Shown here: in pieces, positions 26,307 through 34,925 of the stretch | How positions within the stretch are numbered: the stretch's first letter is position 1 | Layout of the letters: each line of letters starts with the position of its first letter | Source: CAVXXD01 sp963765625 | Lineage (GTDB): Bacteria; Actinomycetota; Geothermincolia; Geothermincolales; Geothermincolaceae | Assembly: GCA_963765625.1 (NCBI GenBank) | Contig: CAVXXD010000012.1 | Coordinates: 124,001 to 188,000, forward strand | Reading direction: 5' to 3' | Length of the DNA stretch: 64,000 bases | Program-made: the position numbers and the translations under genes | Notes under the pieces: model-generated | Seen by the model: only the letters and a program-made list of their open reading frames with translations | The model's database searches: none | Told to the model about the DNA's origin: nothing

Positions 26307-26428
26307 GCGGAAGGGCGGCGGAGGCGTCGTTGACCGCATGACTTGACTGTTTGACATCACCCCCCGGCTTCTCTATGGTGAAGGGAAGAGAAAGCGGCTG
26401 CACTCTGGTGCAAAGGAAGGTGAAGTTG

Positions 26429-26868
26429 ATGAAGATAGGAGCCCGATACCATTGTGTCCCTCAGCTACAACCTCTACGACAAGGCGGGCGAGCTGATCGA
26501 ATCGACCCGGGAGGGAGAGCCCTTCATCTTCGCCTTCGGTCAGCGGCGAGATCATCCCCGGGCTGGAAAAGGGCCTGGAAGGCCTGGAGCCCGGCGCCAC
26601 CGCGGACATCACCGTCGTCGGCCGGAGGAGGCCTACGGGCCTCGCGACCCCGAGCTCATCCAACAGGTCTGCCGGGCGCAGTTCCCGGCCGGAGATCGAG
26701 CTGGAGGTGGGCCGCTCCTACCGCGCGGTCACCGACGGCGGCTCGCTGATGTTCTTCGTCATCCTCGGCTACGACGATGAAAACGTGGAGATCGACATGA
26801 ACCACCCGCTGGCCGGGGAAGACCCTCCGCTTCGAGGTGACCGTCCTGGACGTCCCAAGGACGAGTAG
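26429..26868 (+). CDS. FKBP-type peptidyl-prolyl isomerase, SlyD-like, several frame breaks
   Basis: Read across breaks near 26444, 26541, 26621, 26691, 26816 and 26855 it gives about 145 residues: VSLSYNLYDKAGELIEST, EPFIFAFG, GEIIPGLEKGLEGLEPG, EEAYGPRDPELIQQV, LGYDDENVEIDMNHPLAG and a final VLDVPKDE. These are the FKBP half-domains with the IF (insert in flap) region of SlyD proteins, without a histidine-rich tail. It should act as a folding helper in the cytoplasm. Every conserved segment is there, so it is likely an intact gene in bad sequence. Start ATG 26429 has AAGGAAGG in front. Confidence 0.82.
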
Positions 26869-27068
26869 CCGACGGGCCCGAAGGCCCCAAGCTCTGGGTG
26901 CCCGGCAGCTAGAGCTCGCTTCGTGCGGTGCATAACCCCGGTTTCTGGCTCAGCTACGAACCTGCCGGTAAACCATGACAGAAACCACGTTACTTGTCTT
27001 GAGCAGCGCTTTCTGATAACTTGTTTAGGTTTTTATACTGGTTTCGCTCGAACCACAAGGAGGAGAAC

Positions 27069-28277
27069 ATGACCGAAGTAGTAGTCGTGGATATGCTACG
27101 CATCCCCTTCTCCCGCTCCCGCCCGGGCAGATCCGCCGAGGGACGTCTACAACCCCCTGCGCATGGACGAGAAGGCGGCCATGCTCATGTCGATGCTCAT
27201 CGAGAAGCACGGCGTCAACCCGCTGGACATCGGCGACGTCGTCACCGGCTGCGCCCTGCAGATGAAGGAGCATTACATGATGGGCGGCCGCATCGTCAAC
27301 ATGCTGGCCGGCCTGCCGGTGGACGTGCCCGGCCAGGCTTCCGAGCGCGTCTGCTGCTCGGGCATGTCCGCCCTGCACCAGGGGGCCATGGAGATCATGA
27401 CCGACCAGTGCCGACGTGGTGTTCGCCAACGCCATGGAGCACATGACCCACGTGGCCCTCGATCGCCCGCTACAACACCGACCTGACCCTGGCCAACCCC
27501 CGCCTCTTCACCGAGGACAGTTCAAGAAGTACGACCTGATGACCGGCATGTCCATGGGCCTCACCGCCGAGAAGCTCTTCACGATCACCAACTGCACCCG
27601 CGAGGACATGGACCAGTGGTCCGTACGGCAGCCACCTCAAGGCGGCCAAGGCCATCGAGGCCGGCTTCTTCGACGGAGGAGATCGTCCCGGTGACGGTGA
27701 CCGACCCGGAGACCGGCGAGACCAAGACCTACAAGTACGACCTGTCCGTCCGCGCCGATACCACCCTGGAGGGCCTGGCCGGGTTGAAGCCCGCCTTCGA
27801 GCCGGACGGCGGCGTCATCACCGCCGGCAACTCCTCTCCCGCTCAACGCCGGCGCGGTGGCCGTGCTGATGATGAGCGCCGACAAGGCCAAGTCCATGGG
27901 TCTCAAGCCCAAGGCCAAGATCATCGGCATGGGCGTGGCCGGCGTGGACCCCAACGTCATGGGCGACCGGCCCGGTGCCCGCCACCGAGAAGGCCCTCAA
28001 CAGGCTGGGCCTCAAGGCCTCCGAGATCGACGCCTGGGAGGTCAACGAGGCCTTCGCCGTCGTGGCCCTCTACGCCATCGAGAAGTTCAAGCTCGACCCG
28101 GACACGGTCAACATGAAGGGCGGCGCGGTGGCCATCGGCCACCCGCTCTCCTGCTCGGGTCCCCGCCTGGTCGGCACCCTCGCCCGCGTCCTGGAGCAGA
28201 ACGGCGGCAAGTACGGCGTGGCCACCATGTGCGGCGGCGGCGGCCAGGGCGGCACCACCGTCATCGAGAGAATGTAG
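27069..28277 (+). CDS. Thiolase (acetyl-CoA acyltransferase), several frame breaks
   Basis: About 400 residues when corrected. It starts TEVVVVDMLRIPFSRS after a good AAGGAGGA site. The nucleophilic cysteine is in ERVCCSGMSALHQGAMEI, NEAFAVVALYA carries the NEAF motif, GHPLSCSGPRLVGTL the His motif, and ATMCGGGGQGGTTVI the second catalytic Cys. At least eight single-base indels (about 27126, 27411, 27461, 27519, 27627, 27674, 27840, 27965) break the frame. Thiolases cleave or make 3-ketoacyl-CoA; with the nearby 2-hydroxyacyl-CoA dehydratase subunit and FixCX pair it suggests acyl-CoA metabolism. A strong terminator follows. Confidence 0.88.
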
Positions 28278-28304
28278 CGCTTCGAGACGAACGTTAGTCG
28301 AAAC

Positions 28305-28337
28305 GAAGGGGCGGCCACCCGGCCGCCCCTCTTCTTT
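28305..28337 (+). terminator. Intrinsic terminator after the thiolase gene
   Basis: The ten-base stem AGGGGCGGCC / GGCCGCCCCT with loop ACCC lies 30 bases after the thiolase stop and is followed by CTTCTTTAT on the plus strand. Confidence 0.75.
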
Positions 28338-28471
28338 ATCTTGAAACAGGAGTCAGGTTGTGCCGGCTGCATGTATCGGATAAAATGACGCCAAGCCAGG
28401 CAAATCCAGGGCTTTGCGATTACTTCTGTCGGGTATAATAACCGTCCTTCTGACGGTCGAGGGGGTGCATC

Positions 28472-29533
28472 ATGAGCGAAGTCATAGTTGTGGGTGCGGG
28501 GCTCGCGGGGCTGACGGCCGCCATTAATTGCGCGCGGGCGGGGCATGAAGTCCGCGTACTGGAAAAACACGACCGGATCGGCGGCGACCCCCTCTATCAC
28601 CCTTCGGTGGACGCTACACCTCTCTTGCCCGACGCGATGGGAAAGATGCTCGGCCTCGAACTGAAGCCGCCTTACGCCATCCCCGTCCCCGAGCTCAATA
28701 TCTACGTTTACGGCAGGCGCATGAGCATCGAAGGGAGATATCAATACCTCCATGCGGTTGAACGAGGTTCACGCTCCACTTCCATCGAGAGCTATCTCTA
28801 CCAGGAAGCCCTCGACCGGGGCGTGAAGTTCGAGTTCGGCTGGAAGCTCGGATCCCAGAAGGATGCATTGGAGCTGCCGCCTGGCACCATCATCGCCACC
28901 GGCCTCCACTACGAGCCGTTCCTGGCCCTGGGCATCCCGTTCATCGAAACCTACGGCTATTTCGCCAACTTCAAGCACGAAGGCCCTCCTTCGCCGTACG
29001 CCTGGTTCGACTCCTTTGCCGGCGACTACTGCTATTTCGGCAACGCCAACGGCATCGGTTTCGCCCTGGCCTTCGACCGCTATCCCATGAAGAAAGAGGC
29101 CAGGGAACACTTCTCCGAACGGGTCAGGCTGGATCTGGGGGTGGTGATAGAAGACTGGGTTCCCCTGGAAGGAGCGGTGGGAGTCAAGTCCATATCCAAC
29201 CCGCGGCTGTTCGTCGGCGACAAGATACTGGCGGGGACCCTGGCCGGGATGCAGGACCCGCTATGGTTCTTCGGCGTCCATTCATGCCTTATCTCAGGCC
29301 ATATCGCGGCGCAGGCGGTCGACGACAAAGCCGCGGCACTGGAGCGTTTCGGGAAACTGACGTCACTGTACAAGTATTCATTCCTGGGGCGGAAGGTATT
29401 CGAGCTCATGCCGCACCCGGTCCGCAAGAGTATTCTCGGCCCGCTCTACGGCGCGCAGTGCCGCTGGCCGGAGAAGCTGGGCGGCTTGGCCCTGCCAGCC
29501 ATCCCCGGTTTTTCGGACCTGCGGAAGGGGTAG
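28472..29533 (+). CDS. FAD-dependent oxidoreductase (paralogue 1)
   Basis: A 353-residue flavoprotein. The dinucleotide-binding motif VIVVGAGLAGLTAAINCARAG is split here as GAGLAGLTAA, followed by VRVLEKHDRIGG (the acid that binds the ribose). IIATGLHYEPFLALGIPF is the second GATG-type motif. The C-terminal part has GVKSISNPRLFVGDKILAG and FFGVHSCLISGHIAAQAV, where FAD is held. It resembles the geranylgeranyl-reductase/phytoene-dehydrogenase superfamily but has no motif that fixes the substrate. It is intact, 194 bases after the thiolase, and has a paralogue of the same length at 32009. It ends 18 bases before the LysR gene. Confidence 0.85.
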   Translation: MSEVIVVGAGLAGLTAAINCARAGHEVRVLEKHDRIGGDPLYHPSVDATPLLPDAMGKMLGLELKPPYAIPVPELNIYVYGRRMSIEGRYQYLHAVERGSRSTSIESYLYQEALDRGVKFEFGWKLGSQKDALELPPGTIIATGLHYEPFLALGIPFIETYGYFANFKHEGPPSPYAWFDSFAGDYCYFGNANGIGFALAFDRYPMKKEAREHFSERVRLDLGVVIEDWVPLEGAVGVKSISNPRLFVGDKILAGTLAGMQDPLWFFGVHSCLISGHIAAQAVDDKAAALERFGKLTSLYKYSFLGRKVFELMPHPVRKSILGPLYGAQCRWPEKLGGLALPAIPGFSDLRKG

Positions 29534-29551
29534 CGGGTTATACTATATGCC

Positions 29552-30491
29552 ATGAACACCATCAGCCTGAGGAGCTTCATCGCGGCGGCGGAAGAAGGCA
29601 GCTTCAGCAAAGCGGCTACCCGGCTGGGCATCACCCAGCCGGCGGTGAGCGTCTCCATCGCCAACCTGGAGAAGGAACTGGGGGTCAAGCTCTTCGACCG
29701 CTCCGCCGGGCACTTCTCCCTGACCGAGAACGGCGTATTGCTGCTCCAGAAAGCCCGGGAGACCATCGCGGCCGAGGAGAGGCTCTACGCCGCCGCCGCG
29801 AAAGCCCGGGGCGACGTGTCCGGGCGGCTGGCCATGGCGGCCAGCAACATCCCCGGAGAGTACATCCTGCCCCGCCTCATCCGGGACTTCTCCACCGGGA
29901 ACCCCAGGGTGGAAGTCAACCTGGCCATCTCCGACAGCTCCAGAGTGGCGGAGACAGGTGCGCGAGGGCCTGACGGAAGTCGGATTCACCGGGTCCAGGC
30001 CGAAGGGCACCGGGCTTGAGGCCGTACCCATCTGCCCGGACTTGCTGGTGCTCATCGCGTCAACCGGACATCCCCTGACGCGGGAAGAGGCTGGAAAACG
30101 TCTCCCTGCTCCTGGAGGAAGAATTCGTCCTGCGGGAGCCCGGATCGGGCACGCGCTCCCTGATGCTGGAATGCGCTTAAACGGGCCGGCGTAAACCCCT
30201 CACGGCTGCACGTCGTCACCGAACTGGGAAGTACCGGCTCGGTGATGGAAGCGGTGGAGGCGGGGATGGGCCTGTCCATGGTCTCGGTCTGGGCCGCTTC
30301 CCCGCGCCTGGCCGACGGGAGGCTGGCGGCGGTCGCCTGTAAGGGGCTGGAAGCGCGCCGCGACTTCCTGATGATAAGCCGCAGAAAGGCCAGCCTCTCA
30401 CCCGCCGCCCGCGCCTTCATTGAGCACGCCGCTGCCAGCGAGTGGCCCCGCGCCCAGGCGCAGGCAGCTGTTAAAAACCGCCGGACTCTAG
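29552..30491 (+). CDS. LysR-family transcriptional regulator, frame breaks in effector domain
   Basis: The N-terminal winged helix-turn-helix is complete (SLRSFIAAAEEGSFSKAATR, then ITQPAVSVSIANLEKELGVK, LFDRS). The effector domain follows as GRLAMAASNIPGEYILPRLI, then, over breaks near 29955, 30090, 30172 and 30475, VREGLTEVGFTGS, LVLIASTGHPL, EFVLREPGSGTRSLML, TELGSTGSVMEAVEAGMGLS and ARRDFLMISRRK. About 305 residues when corrected, normal for LysR. The last break is assumed so that it ends at the TAG at 30489-30491. The effector domain looks like that of CysB/CbbR-type proteins with a small-molecule ligand. It lies between the FAD enzyme and the convergent dehydratase gene and probably controls this island. 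Confidence 0.85.
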
Positions 30492-30493
30492 AA

Positions 30494-31777
30494 CTACTGC
30501 TTCGCGTTGAGCATCTCCAGGAAGGCCTCCACCCGCGTGGAGATCTGGCCGGTGTCCTCGGAGCTGTAGTCGGTCTCGATGTAGAGGAAAGGCACGCCCG
30601 CTTCTTCCATGGCCTTGCGGATGTTGAAGGCTTCGATGGTGTAGGGGTCGCAGAACTGCAGGGCGTAATAGACCACCCCGGCCACGTCGTAGTCCTTCAC
30701 CAACTGCATGATGTTGTCGAGGCGCTGGGTGTTGGGGGTGAAGACGGCGCAGTCGATCTCCAGGTAGCGGCCGGCGATGGAGTCCAGCAGCCCTTCGAGG
30801 CTGCCGGCGGAATCGTCCACCAGGTTGCGGAAGTAGCGGATGCCGGTGCACAGTTCCTCCATGACGATGGCGGCGCCGGCGCTCTCGACGATGTGCGGCA
30901 CCTTCCAGTTGGGGATGGCCATGGGGCAGCCGGAGAGCAGGACGCGCGGGAGCGTCCGCCGGCCGCGCGGCCTTACCGTCGGCGGCGCGCTTCTCCAGTT
31001 CGTCGCAGAGTTCGTTGACCTGCTTGGCGAAACGGCGCGGCTCGTCGTAGAAGGCGATCTGATTGATAAGCAGAGCGTCCTTGCCGGAGATGACCGGCGG
31101 CGCGGCCTTGCGCACCTCGGCCAGCCGCAGCAAAGCCTGGCGCTTGGCGTTGACGATACCCACCGCTTCCTTGCAGCTTCTCCAGGGTAAGCTTCTGCCC
31201 GGTCAACTCCTCCAGCCGGGCAACCAGGTCGCCGACTTCCTCTCGCCACAGGCGGCGGTCGCTCTTCGTTCTTGCGCTGGGGCAGTTCCATGACGTAGGT
31301 GGGGTGATAGAGGTCGAGGATCTCGTAGTACTTCTTCTTGCCGTCGCAGGTGGTCTCCCCGATCACCAGGTCGCAGCATTCGATGTAGGGGCAGATGCGC
31401 CCCGCCTTGAAACCGAAGGACGACTTGATCAGGGCGCAGGTGTTGCGCGGCAGCACGCTCTCCACCGTTTCGGTGGCCACTTCCGCCCCGCCGCAGAGGC
31501 CGATGCAGACCCCGCCCAGGGCGATGACGATCTCCTCCGGCACGTAGGTGCAGAAGGTGCCGACCACCACGCCGCCCTTCTCCTTGTGGGCCACCAGTTC
31601 GGCGATGCGCCCCCCGTGGATCTCGGCGAAGACCCCGTCGAAGTAGGCCATGCGGGCCGGCCGGTCCTTCTGGTCCACGATGACCTCGCCGAAGATGGGC
31701 GGCAGCACCGCCAGCAGCCCGTCGTGGGCTTCCAGGTCGATATTCAGGCCTTCCCACATCTCGTGATAATCCGTCAT
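30494..31777 (-). CDS. 2-hydroxyacyl-CoA dehydratase / benzoyl-CoA reductase family subunit, frame breaks
   Basis: Starting at ATG 31777 it reads MAYFDGVFAEIHGGRIAELV, GVVVGTFCTYVPEEIVIALG, LPRNTCALIKSSFGF, CPYIECCDLVIGETTCDGKKK, YVMELPQ, and after breaks near 31260, 31170 and 30955, VLLSGCPMAIPNWKVPHIVE, YYALQFCDPYTIEAFNIRK and DYSSEDTGQISTRVEAFLE. These are hallmarks of the HgdB/FldC/BcrBC family, with Cys residues for a [4Fe-4S] cluster. About 430 residues when corrected. Family members need a partner subunit and an ATP-dependent activator with an ASKHA fold; neither is in the window. Single-subunit homologues of unknown function also exist. Confidence 0.87.
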   Translation of the reverse strand: MTDYHEMWEGLNIDLEAHDGLLAVLPPIFGEVIVDQKDRPARMAYFDGVFAEIHGGRIAELVAHKEKGGVVVGTFCTYVPEEIVIALGGVCIGLCGGAEVATETVESVLPRNTCALIKSSFGFKAGRICPYIECCDLVIGETTCDGKKKYYEILDLYHPTYVMELPQRKNEERPPPVARGSRRPGCPAGGVDRAEAYPGEAARKRWVSSTPSARLCCGWPRCARPRRRSSPARTLCLSIRSPSTTSRAVSPSRSTNSATNWRSAPPTVRPRGRRTLPRVLLSGCPMAIPNWKVPHIVESAGAAIVMEELCTGIRYFRNLVDDSAGSLEGLLDSIAGRYLEIDCAVFTPNTQRLDNIMQLVKDYDVAGVVYYALQFCDPYTIEAFNIRKAMEEAGVPFLYIETDYSSEDTGQISTRVEAFLEMLNAKQ

Positions 31778-31807
31778 GCCAGCGCCTCCTTCGTCATTTA
31801 AGAATAA

Positions 31808-31894
31808 ATAGTATTAATACTATAAATAAAGAAAAGCTATATATCAACCAAGTTGCCGAAAACTTCGGTTGATACTATAATGACTGCGAGTCAT
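31808..31894. promoter_or_regulatory. Control region with three consecutive dyads
   Basis: In the AT-rich divergent gap between the dehydratase gene and the FAD gene at 32009 there are: a perfect 16-base palindrome ATAGTATTAATACTAT (31808-31823); an interrupted dyad TCAACCAAGTT...AACTTCGGTTGA (31844-31872); and ATGACT-GCG-AGTCAT (31880-31894). They are spaced roughly 30 bases apart. These are plausible operators for one or more regulators, one of which may be the LysR protein; no binding protein can be assigned from sequence. Confidence 0.5.
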
Positions 31895-32008
31895 ATCTTT
31901 AATCAGGGCACAATCACTTGTCGGTGTTTTGACTGATCACAGGGTTTTCATGCCCGGGGCTTTTCGGCTTCATGGAACGAAGGCCTAGGGGAACAGGGGG
32001 TGCTGCGG

Positions 32009-33080
32009 ATGGAGAGAAGTGATCGTAGTCGGCGCCGGGCTGGCCGGCCTTACGGCGGCCATCACCTGCGCGCGCGCCGGGCACGATGTGCGGGTCCTGG
32101 AGAAGTACGAACGGGTGGGGGGAGCGCCGGACCACCACCCCTCGGTCGATTCCACGCCCATGCGGCCGGAGCTGATGGGAGAGCTGCTGGGGCTGGAGCT
32201 GGGGCCGCCCCAGGTCACACCGACCTACGACGCGTCGTTCTACGTCTACGGCAAGCGCTATCAACATGGACGGTAGCCGGCAGTACCTGCAGGCGGTGGA
32301 GCGGGGGCCGCGTTCCACCTCGCATCGAGAGCTTTCTCTACCAGGCGGCGCTCGAGGCCGGGGTGCGCTTCGAGTTCGGCTGGGCTCTGCGTTCTCAACG
32401 CGACGCGGCGGAACTGCCGCCCGGCAGCATCATCGCCACCGGCCTCCATTACCAGCCCTTCCTGGCCCTGGGCATCCCCTGGCTGGACGTCTACGGGTAT
32501 GTCGCCAACCTCCGTTACGAGGGGCCGCCCTCGGCTATTGCCTGGTTCGACACCTTCGCCGGCGACTACTGCTATTTCGCCAACGCCAACGGCATCGGCT
32601 TTCGCCCTGGCTTTCGACCGCAAGCCCTTGAAAGGAGAGGTCCGGGAGCATCTTCGCCGAACGCATCCACGCAGGACCTGGGGGTTGAGATCAGCGGCTG
32701 GCATGACTTTCGAGGGAGCGGTGGGCGTGAAGCGCCTCGACAATCCGCGCCTCTTCTCCGGCGACAAGATCCTGGCGGGGACCCTGGCCGGGCTGCAGGA
32801 CCCCCTCTTCTTCTTCGGGGTGCACGCCTCCCTCATCTCCGGCCACATCGCCGCGCAGGCGGTGGACGACAAGGCCGGCGGCCTGGGAGCGGTTCGCAGA
32901 GATTATCTTCACTGTATAAATATTCCTTCGTGGGACAGCGGCTTCTCGCGGCCATGCCCCACGCGGCGCGCAAGCCGTTGCTGCGCGCCTTCTTCGGCTA
33001 CCATGACCAGCTGGCCCGACCGTTTCGGCGGGCTGACTTTGTATACCATTCCGGGCTTTATGGATCTTCAGAAAGGATGA
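32009..33080 (+). CDS. FAD-dependent oxidoreductase (paralogue 2), many frame breaks
   Basis: Corrected, it is about 353 residues and aligns over its full length with the enzyme at 28472: VIVVGAGLAGLTAAITCARA, VRVLEKYERVGG, SIIATGLHYQPFLALGIPW, AWFDTFAGDYCYFANANGIG, PRLFSGDKILAGTLAGLQDP, FFGVHASLISGHIAAQ, TIPGFMDLQKG. Breaks lie near 32018, 32265, 32325, 32600, 32650, 32670, 32705, 32885, 32905 and 33015. The ATG at 32009 is used; one extra A after it puts the protein out of frame. The stop at 33078-33080 overlaps the next gene's start (ATGA). It is in one transcription unit with the FixC- and FixX-like genes. Confidence 0.8.
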
Positions 33081-34546
33081 AGGGCATGGAGAAGTTCGAC
33101 GTAGTAGTGGTGGGAGCCGGCCCCGGCGGCGCCTACGCGGCCAAGACCGCGGCCGAAAAGGGCTTGAAGACGGTCTTCTTCGAGCGGGGGAGCGAGCCGG
33201 GCATCAAGAACTCCTCCGGCTGCGGCCTGGGGACCCGCTGGTGGCGGGACTTCCCCGAGATCATGTCCAAGGTGCCGGAGATGCCTTCCTACCGCAAGGC
33301 GGACATGATCGTCATCAAGGTGGTGGACGAGGAGAACCGGGTGCGCATGGTCTCCGGCACCTCCGGGTCCGACCGCGACGCCTCGGTGTGGACCAACGGC
33401 GACCTGACTAAGGGGATGGCCGGCGCGGCCGTCTACCGCAAGGACCTCGACCCCTTCGTCGCCGGACTGGCGACGGCGGCCGGGGCGGAGCTGCGCACCT
33501 CCACCCTGGTGACCGAGGCGGTCATGGAGAACGGCGTGGTGCGCGGGGTCAAGACCGACCAGGGCGAGGAGTTCCGCGCCGAGGTGGTCATCGCGGCGGA
33601 CGGCGCCATGTCCACCATGGCCCGCTCCTCCGGCATGCGCAACCGCTGGGGCGGCGGGTGCACCCTGGTGCCCCAGATGGACTTCGGCTGCGACGGGGAG
33701 AAGCTGGGCCAGGCGGTGGGATACTCCGAGTGGTGCTGGTTCGGCCCCTTCAACGGCGCCTACCAGATGCACTTCGCCGAGGGCTTCCACCTGGGGGCAG
33801 GCCAGTGGCTGAGGCAGGACTGGGACACCAACCCGGTGGACACCATCAAGACGGTCATGGCCATCCCCGAGTTCCAGGATTTCTGCAAGCTGGTGGACGC
33901 CGAGCCCCGCGAGTTCCAGTCGCACATGCTGCCCTGGCTGAAGGAGCCGGTGAAGAGCTACACCGGCGGCATGATGCTGGTGGGAGACGCCGCCGGCTTC
34001 CCCTGCCCGCTGGACGCGGAAGGGGTCTGGCACGCCTGCATGTCCGGGCGCATCGCGGCGGAGACGGCGGCCTGGGCCATCGGGCGCGGCGACTGTTCCG
34101 AGCGGGCCCTGTCCGAGTACGAGCGGCGCTGGAAGGCCTCGGCCCTGGGGCTGGAGCACGCCTTCGGCCCGGAGTTCGTGGAGCTGTGGGACCACTCCAT
34201 CTTCGACCCGGAGCTGATGAAGGGCCTCATCCAGCTGCTGCTGGAGTACAGCTCACTCCACCCCTTCGCCATTCTCTTCGACTGGTCGGACGCCCACGTG
34301 GAGAACCTCAACAAGCACATCAACCACATGATGGACATGGTGCCGGAGTACGCCGATTTCGCCGGCAAGTACCTCAAGCCGCTGGGCCGCAGCATCAACC
34401 AGCAGACGCGCCAGCGCATCATGCTGCAGGTGAAACAGGGCATGCCGCTGGCGAAGCACATCCCGGACAAGGCCTTCCTGGCGACGGTGCAAAAGGTGCA
34501 GTCCTGGGTCAACTGGGTGCGCGGCGCGATCAAGGGGAGGGGATGA
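33077..34546 (+). CDS. FixC-like / geranylgeranyl-reductase-family flavoprotein
   Basis: A 489-residue FAD protein, intact. The FAD motif DVVVVGAGPGGAYAAKTAAE is at the N-terminus, VYRKDLDPFVAGLATAAGAE and VVIAADGAMSTMARSSGMR are typical for the FixC/GGR family, and SYTGGMMLVGDAAGFPCPL is the second FAD motif with the GD acid. FixC-type proteins take electrons from electron-transfer flavoprotein or a related carrier and pass them to a quinone via FixX. The ATG overlaps the stop of the upstream gene and its own stop overlaps the ferredoxin start, so the three are translationally coupled. Lipid (archaeol-like) reductase activity is the alternative. Confidence 0.88.
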   Translation: MKGMEKFDVVVVGAGPGGAYAAKTAAEKGLKTVFFERGSEPGIKNSSGCGLGTRWWRDFPEIMSKVPEMPSYRKADMIVIKVVDEENRVRMVSGTSGSDRDASVWTNGDLTKGMAGAAVYRKDLDPFVAGLATAAGAELRTSTLVTEAVMENGVVRGVKTDQGEEFRAEVVIAADGAMSTMARSSGMRNRWGGGCTLVPQMDFGCDGEKLGQAVGYSEWCWFGPFNGAYQMHFAEGFHLGAGQWLRQDWDTNPVDTIKTVMAIPEFQDFCKLVDAEPREFQSHMLPWLKEPVKSYTGGMMLVGDAAGFPCPLDAEGVWHACMSGRIAAETAAWAIGRGDCSERALSEYERRWKASALGLEHAFGPEFVELWDHSIFDPELMKGLIQLLLEYSSLHPFAILFDWSDAHVENLNKHINHMMDMVPEYADFAGKYLKPLGRSINQQTRQRIMLQVKQGMPLAKHIPDKAFLATVQKVQSWVNWVRGAIKGRG

Positions 34547-34830
34547 GCATGGAAGAGATCAAGGTGGACCTGAAGAAGCTGGTCTTCCACGCGGAGGGCG
34601 ACACCGGCGACTTCATCGAGTACGACAAGGAGAAGTGCAACGGCTGCGGCATGTGCGGGCTGGTCTGCGCGGCCTCCCTGTGGTCGGTGAAGGACGGCAA
34701 GGCCAGGCTGGCCCCGCGCTACAAGGAACTCTGCTTCGAGTGCGCGGCCTGCTGGGACATCTGCGAGTGCGAGGCCATCGACTTCCACTACCCGGCGGGC
34801 GGCACCGGCCTGATCATCAAGTACGGCTAG
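34543..34830 (+). CDS. FixX-like 2x[4Fe-4S] ferredoxin
   Basis: A 95-residue ferredoxin-like protein with CNGCGMCGLVC and CFECAACWDIC, each giving CxxCxxCxxxC, so two [4Fe-4S] clusters are possible (classic FixX keeps only one). YDKEKCNGCG and the terminal GTGLIIKYG match the FixX family. Start ATG at 34543 overlaps the FixC-like stop as ATGA; a second ATG six bases on is possible. It should carry electrons between the FixC-like flavoprotein and a partner. No ETF genes are in the window. Confidence 0.9.
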   Translation: MSMEEIKVDLKKLVFHAEGDTGDFIEYDKEKCNGCGMCGLVCAASLWSVKDGKARLAPRYKELCFECAACWDICECEAIDFHYPAGGTGLIIKYG

Positions 34831-34836
34831 AAGTAG

Positions 34837-34925
34837 AACAGGGTCAGGTCTTGTTTTTTGCATTAATATACAGTATGTAATATTACGCAATGTAACTTAA
34901 TGCAAAAACAAGACCTGACCCTGTT
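34837..34925. repeat. Long inverted repeat (MITE/REP-like hairpin), second element
   Basis: Left arm 34837-34866 and right arm 34897-34925 are reverse complements with one extra T in the left arm (AACAGGGTCAGGTCTTG..., ...CAAGACCTGACCCTGTT), separated by a 30-base AT-rich loop. The right arm ends in the stop codon of the minus-strand surface-protein gene (34924-34926). It shares the core GGGTCAG with the hairpin at 853-954, and the same position relative to a minus-strand stop. Likely a non-autonomous REP/MITE element that also can end transcription of both flanking genes. Confidence 0.75.
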
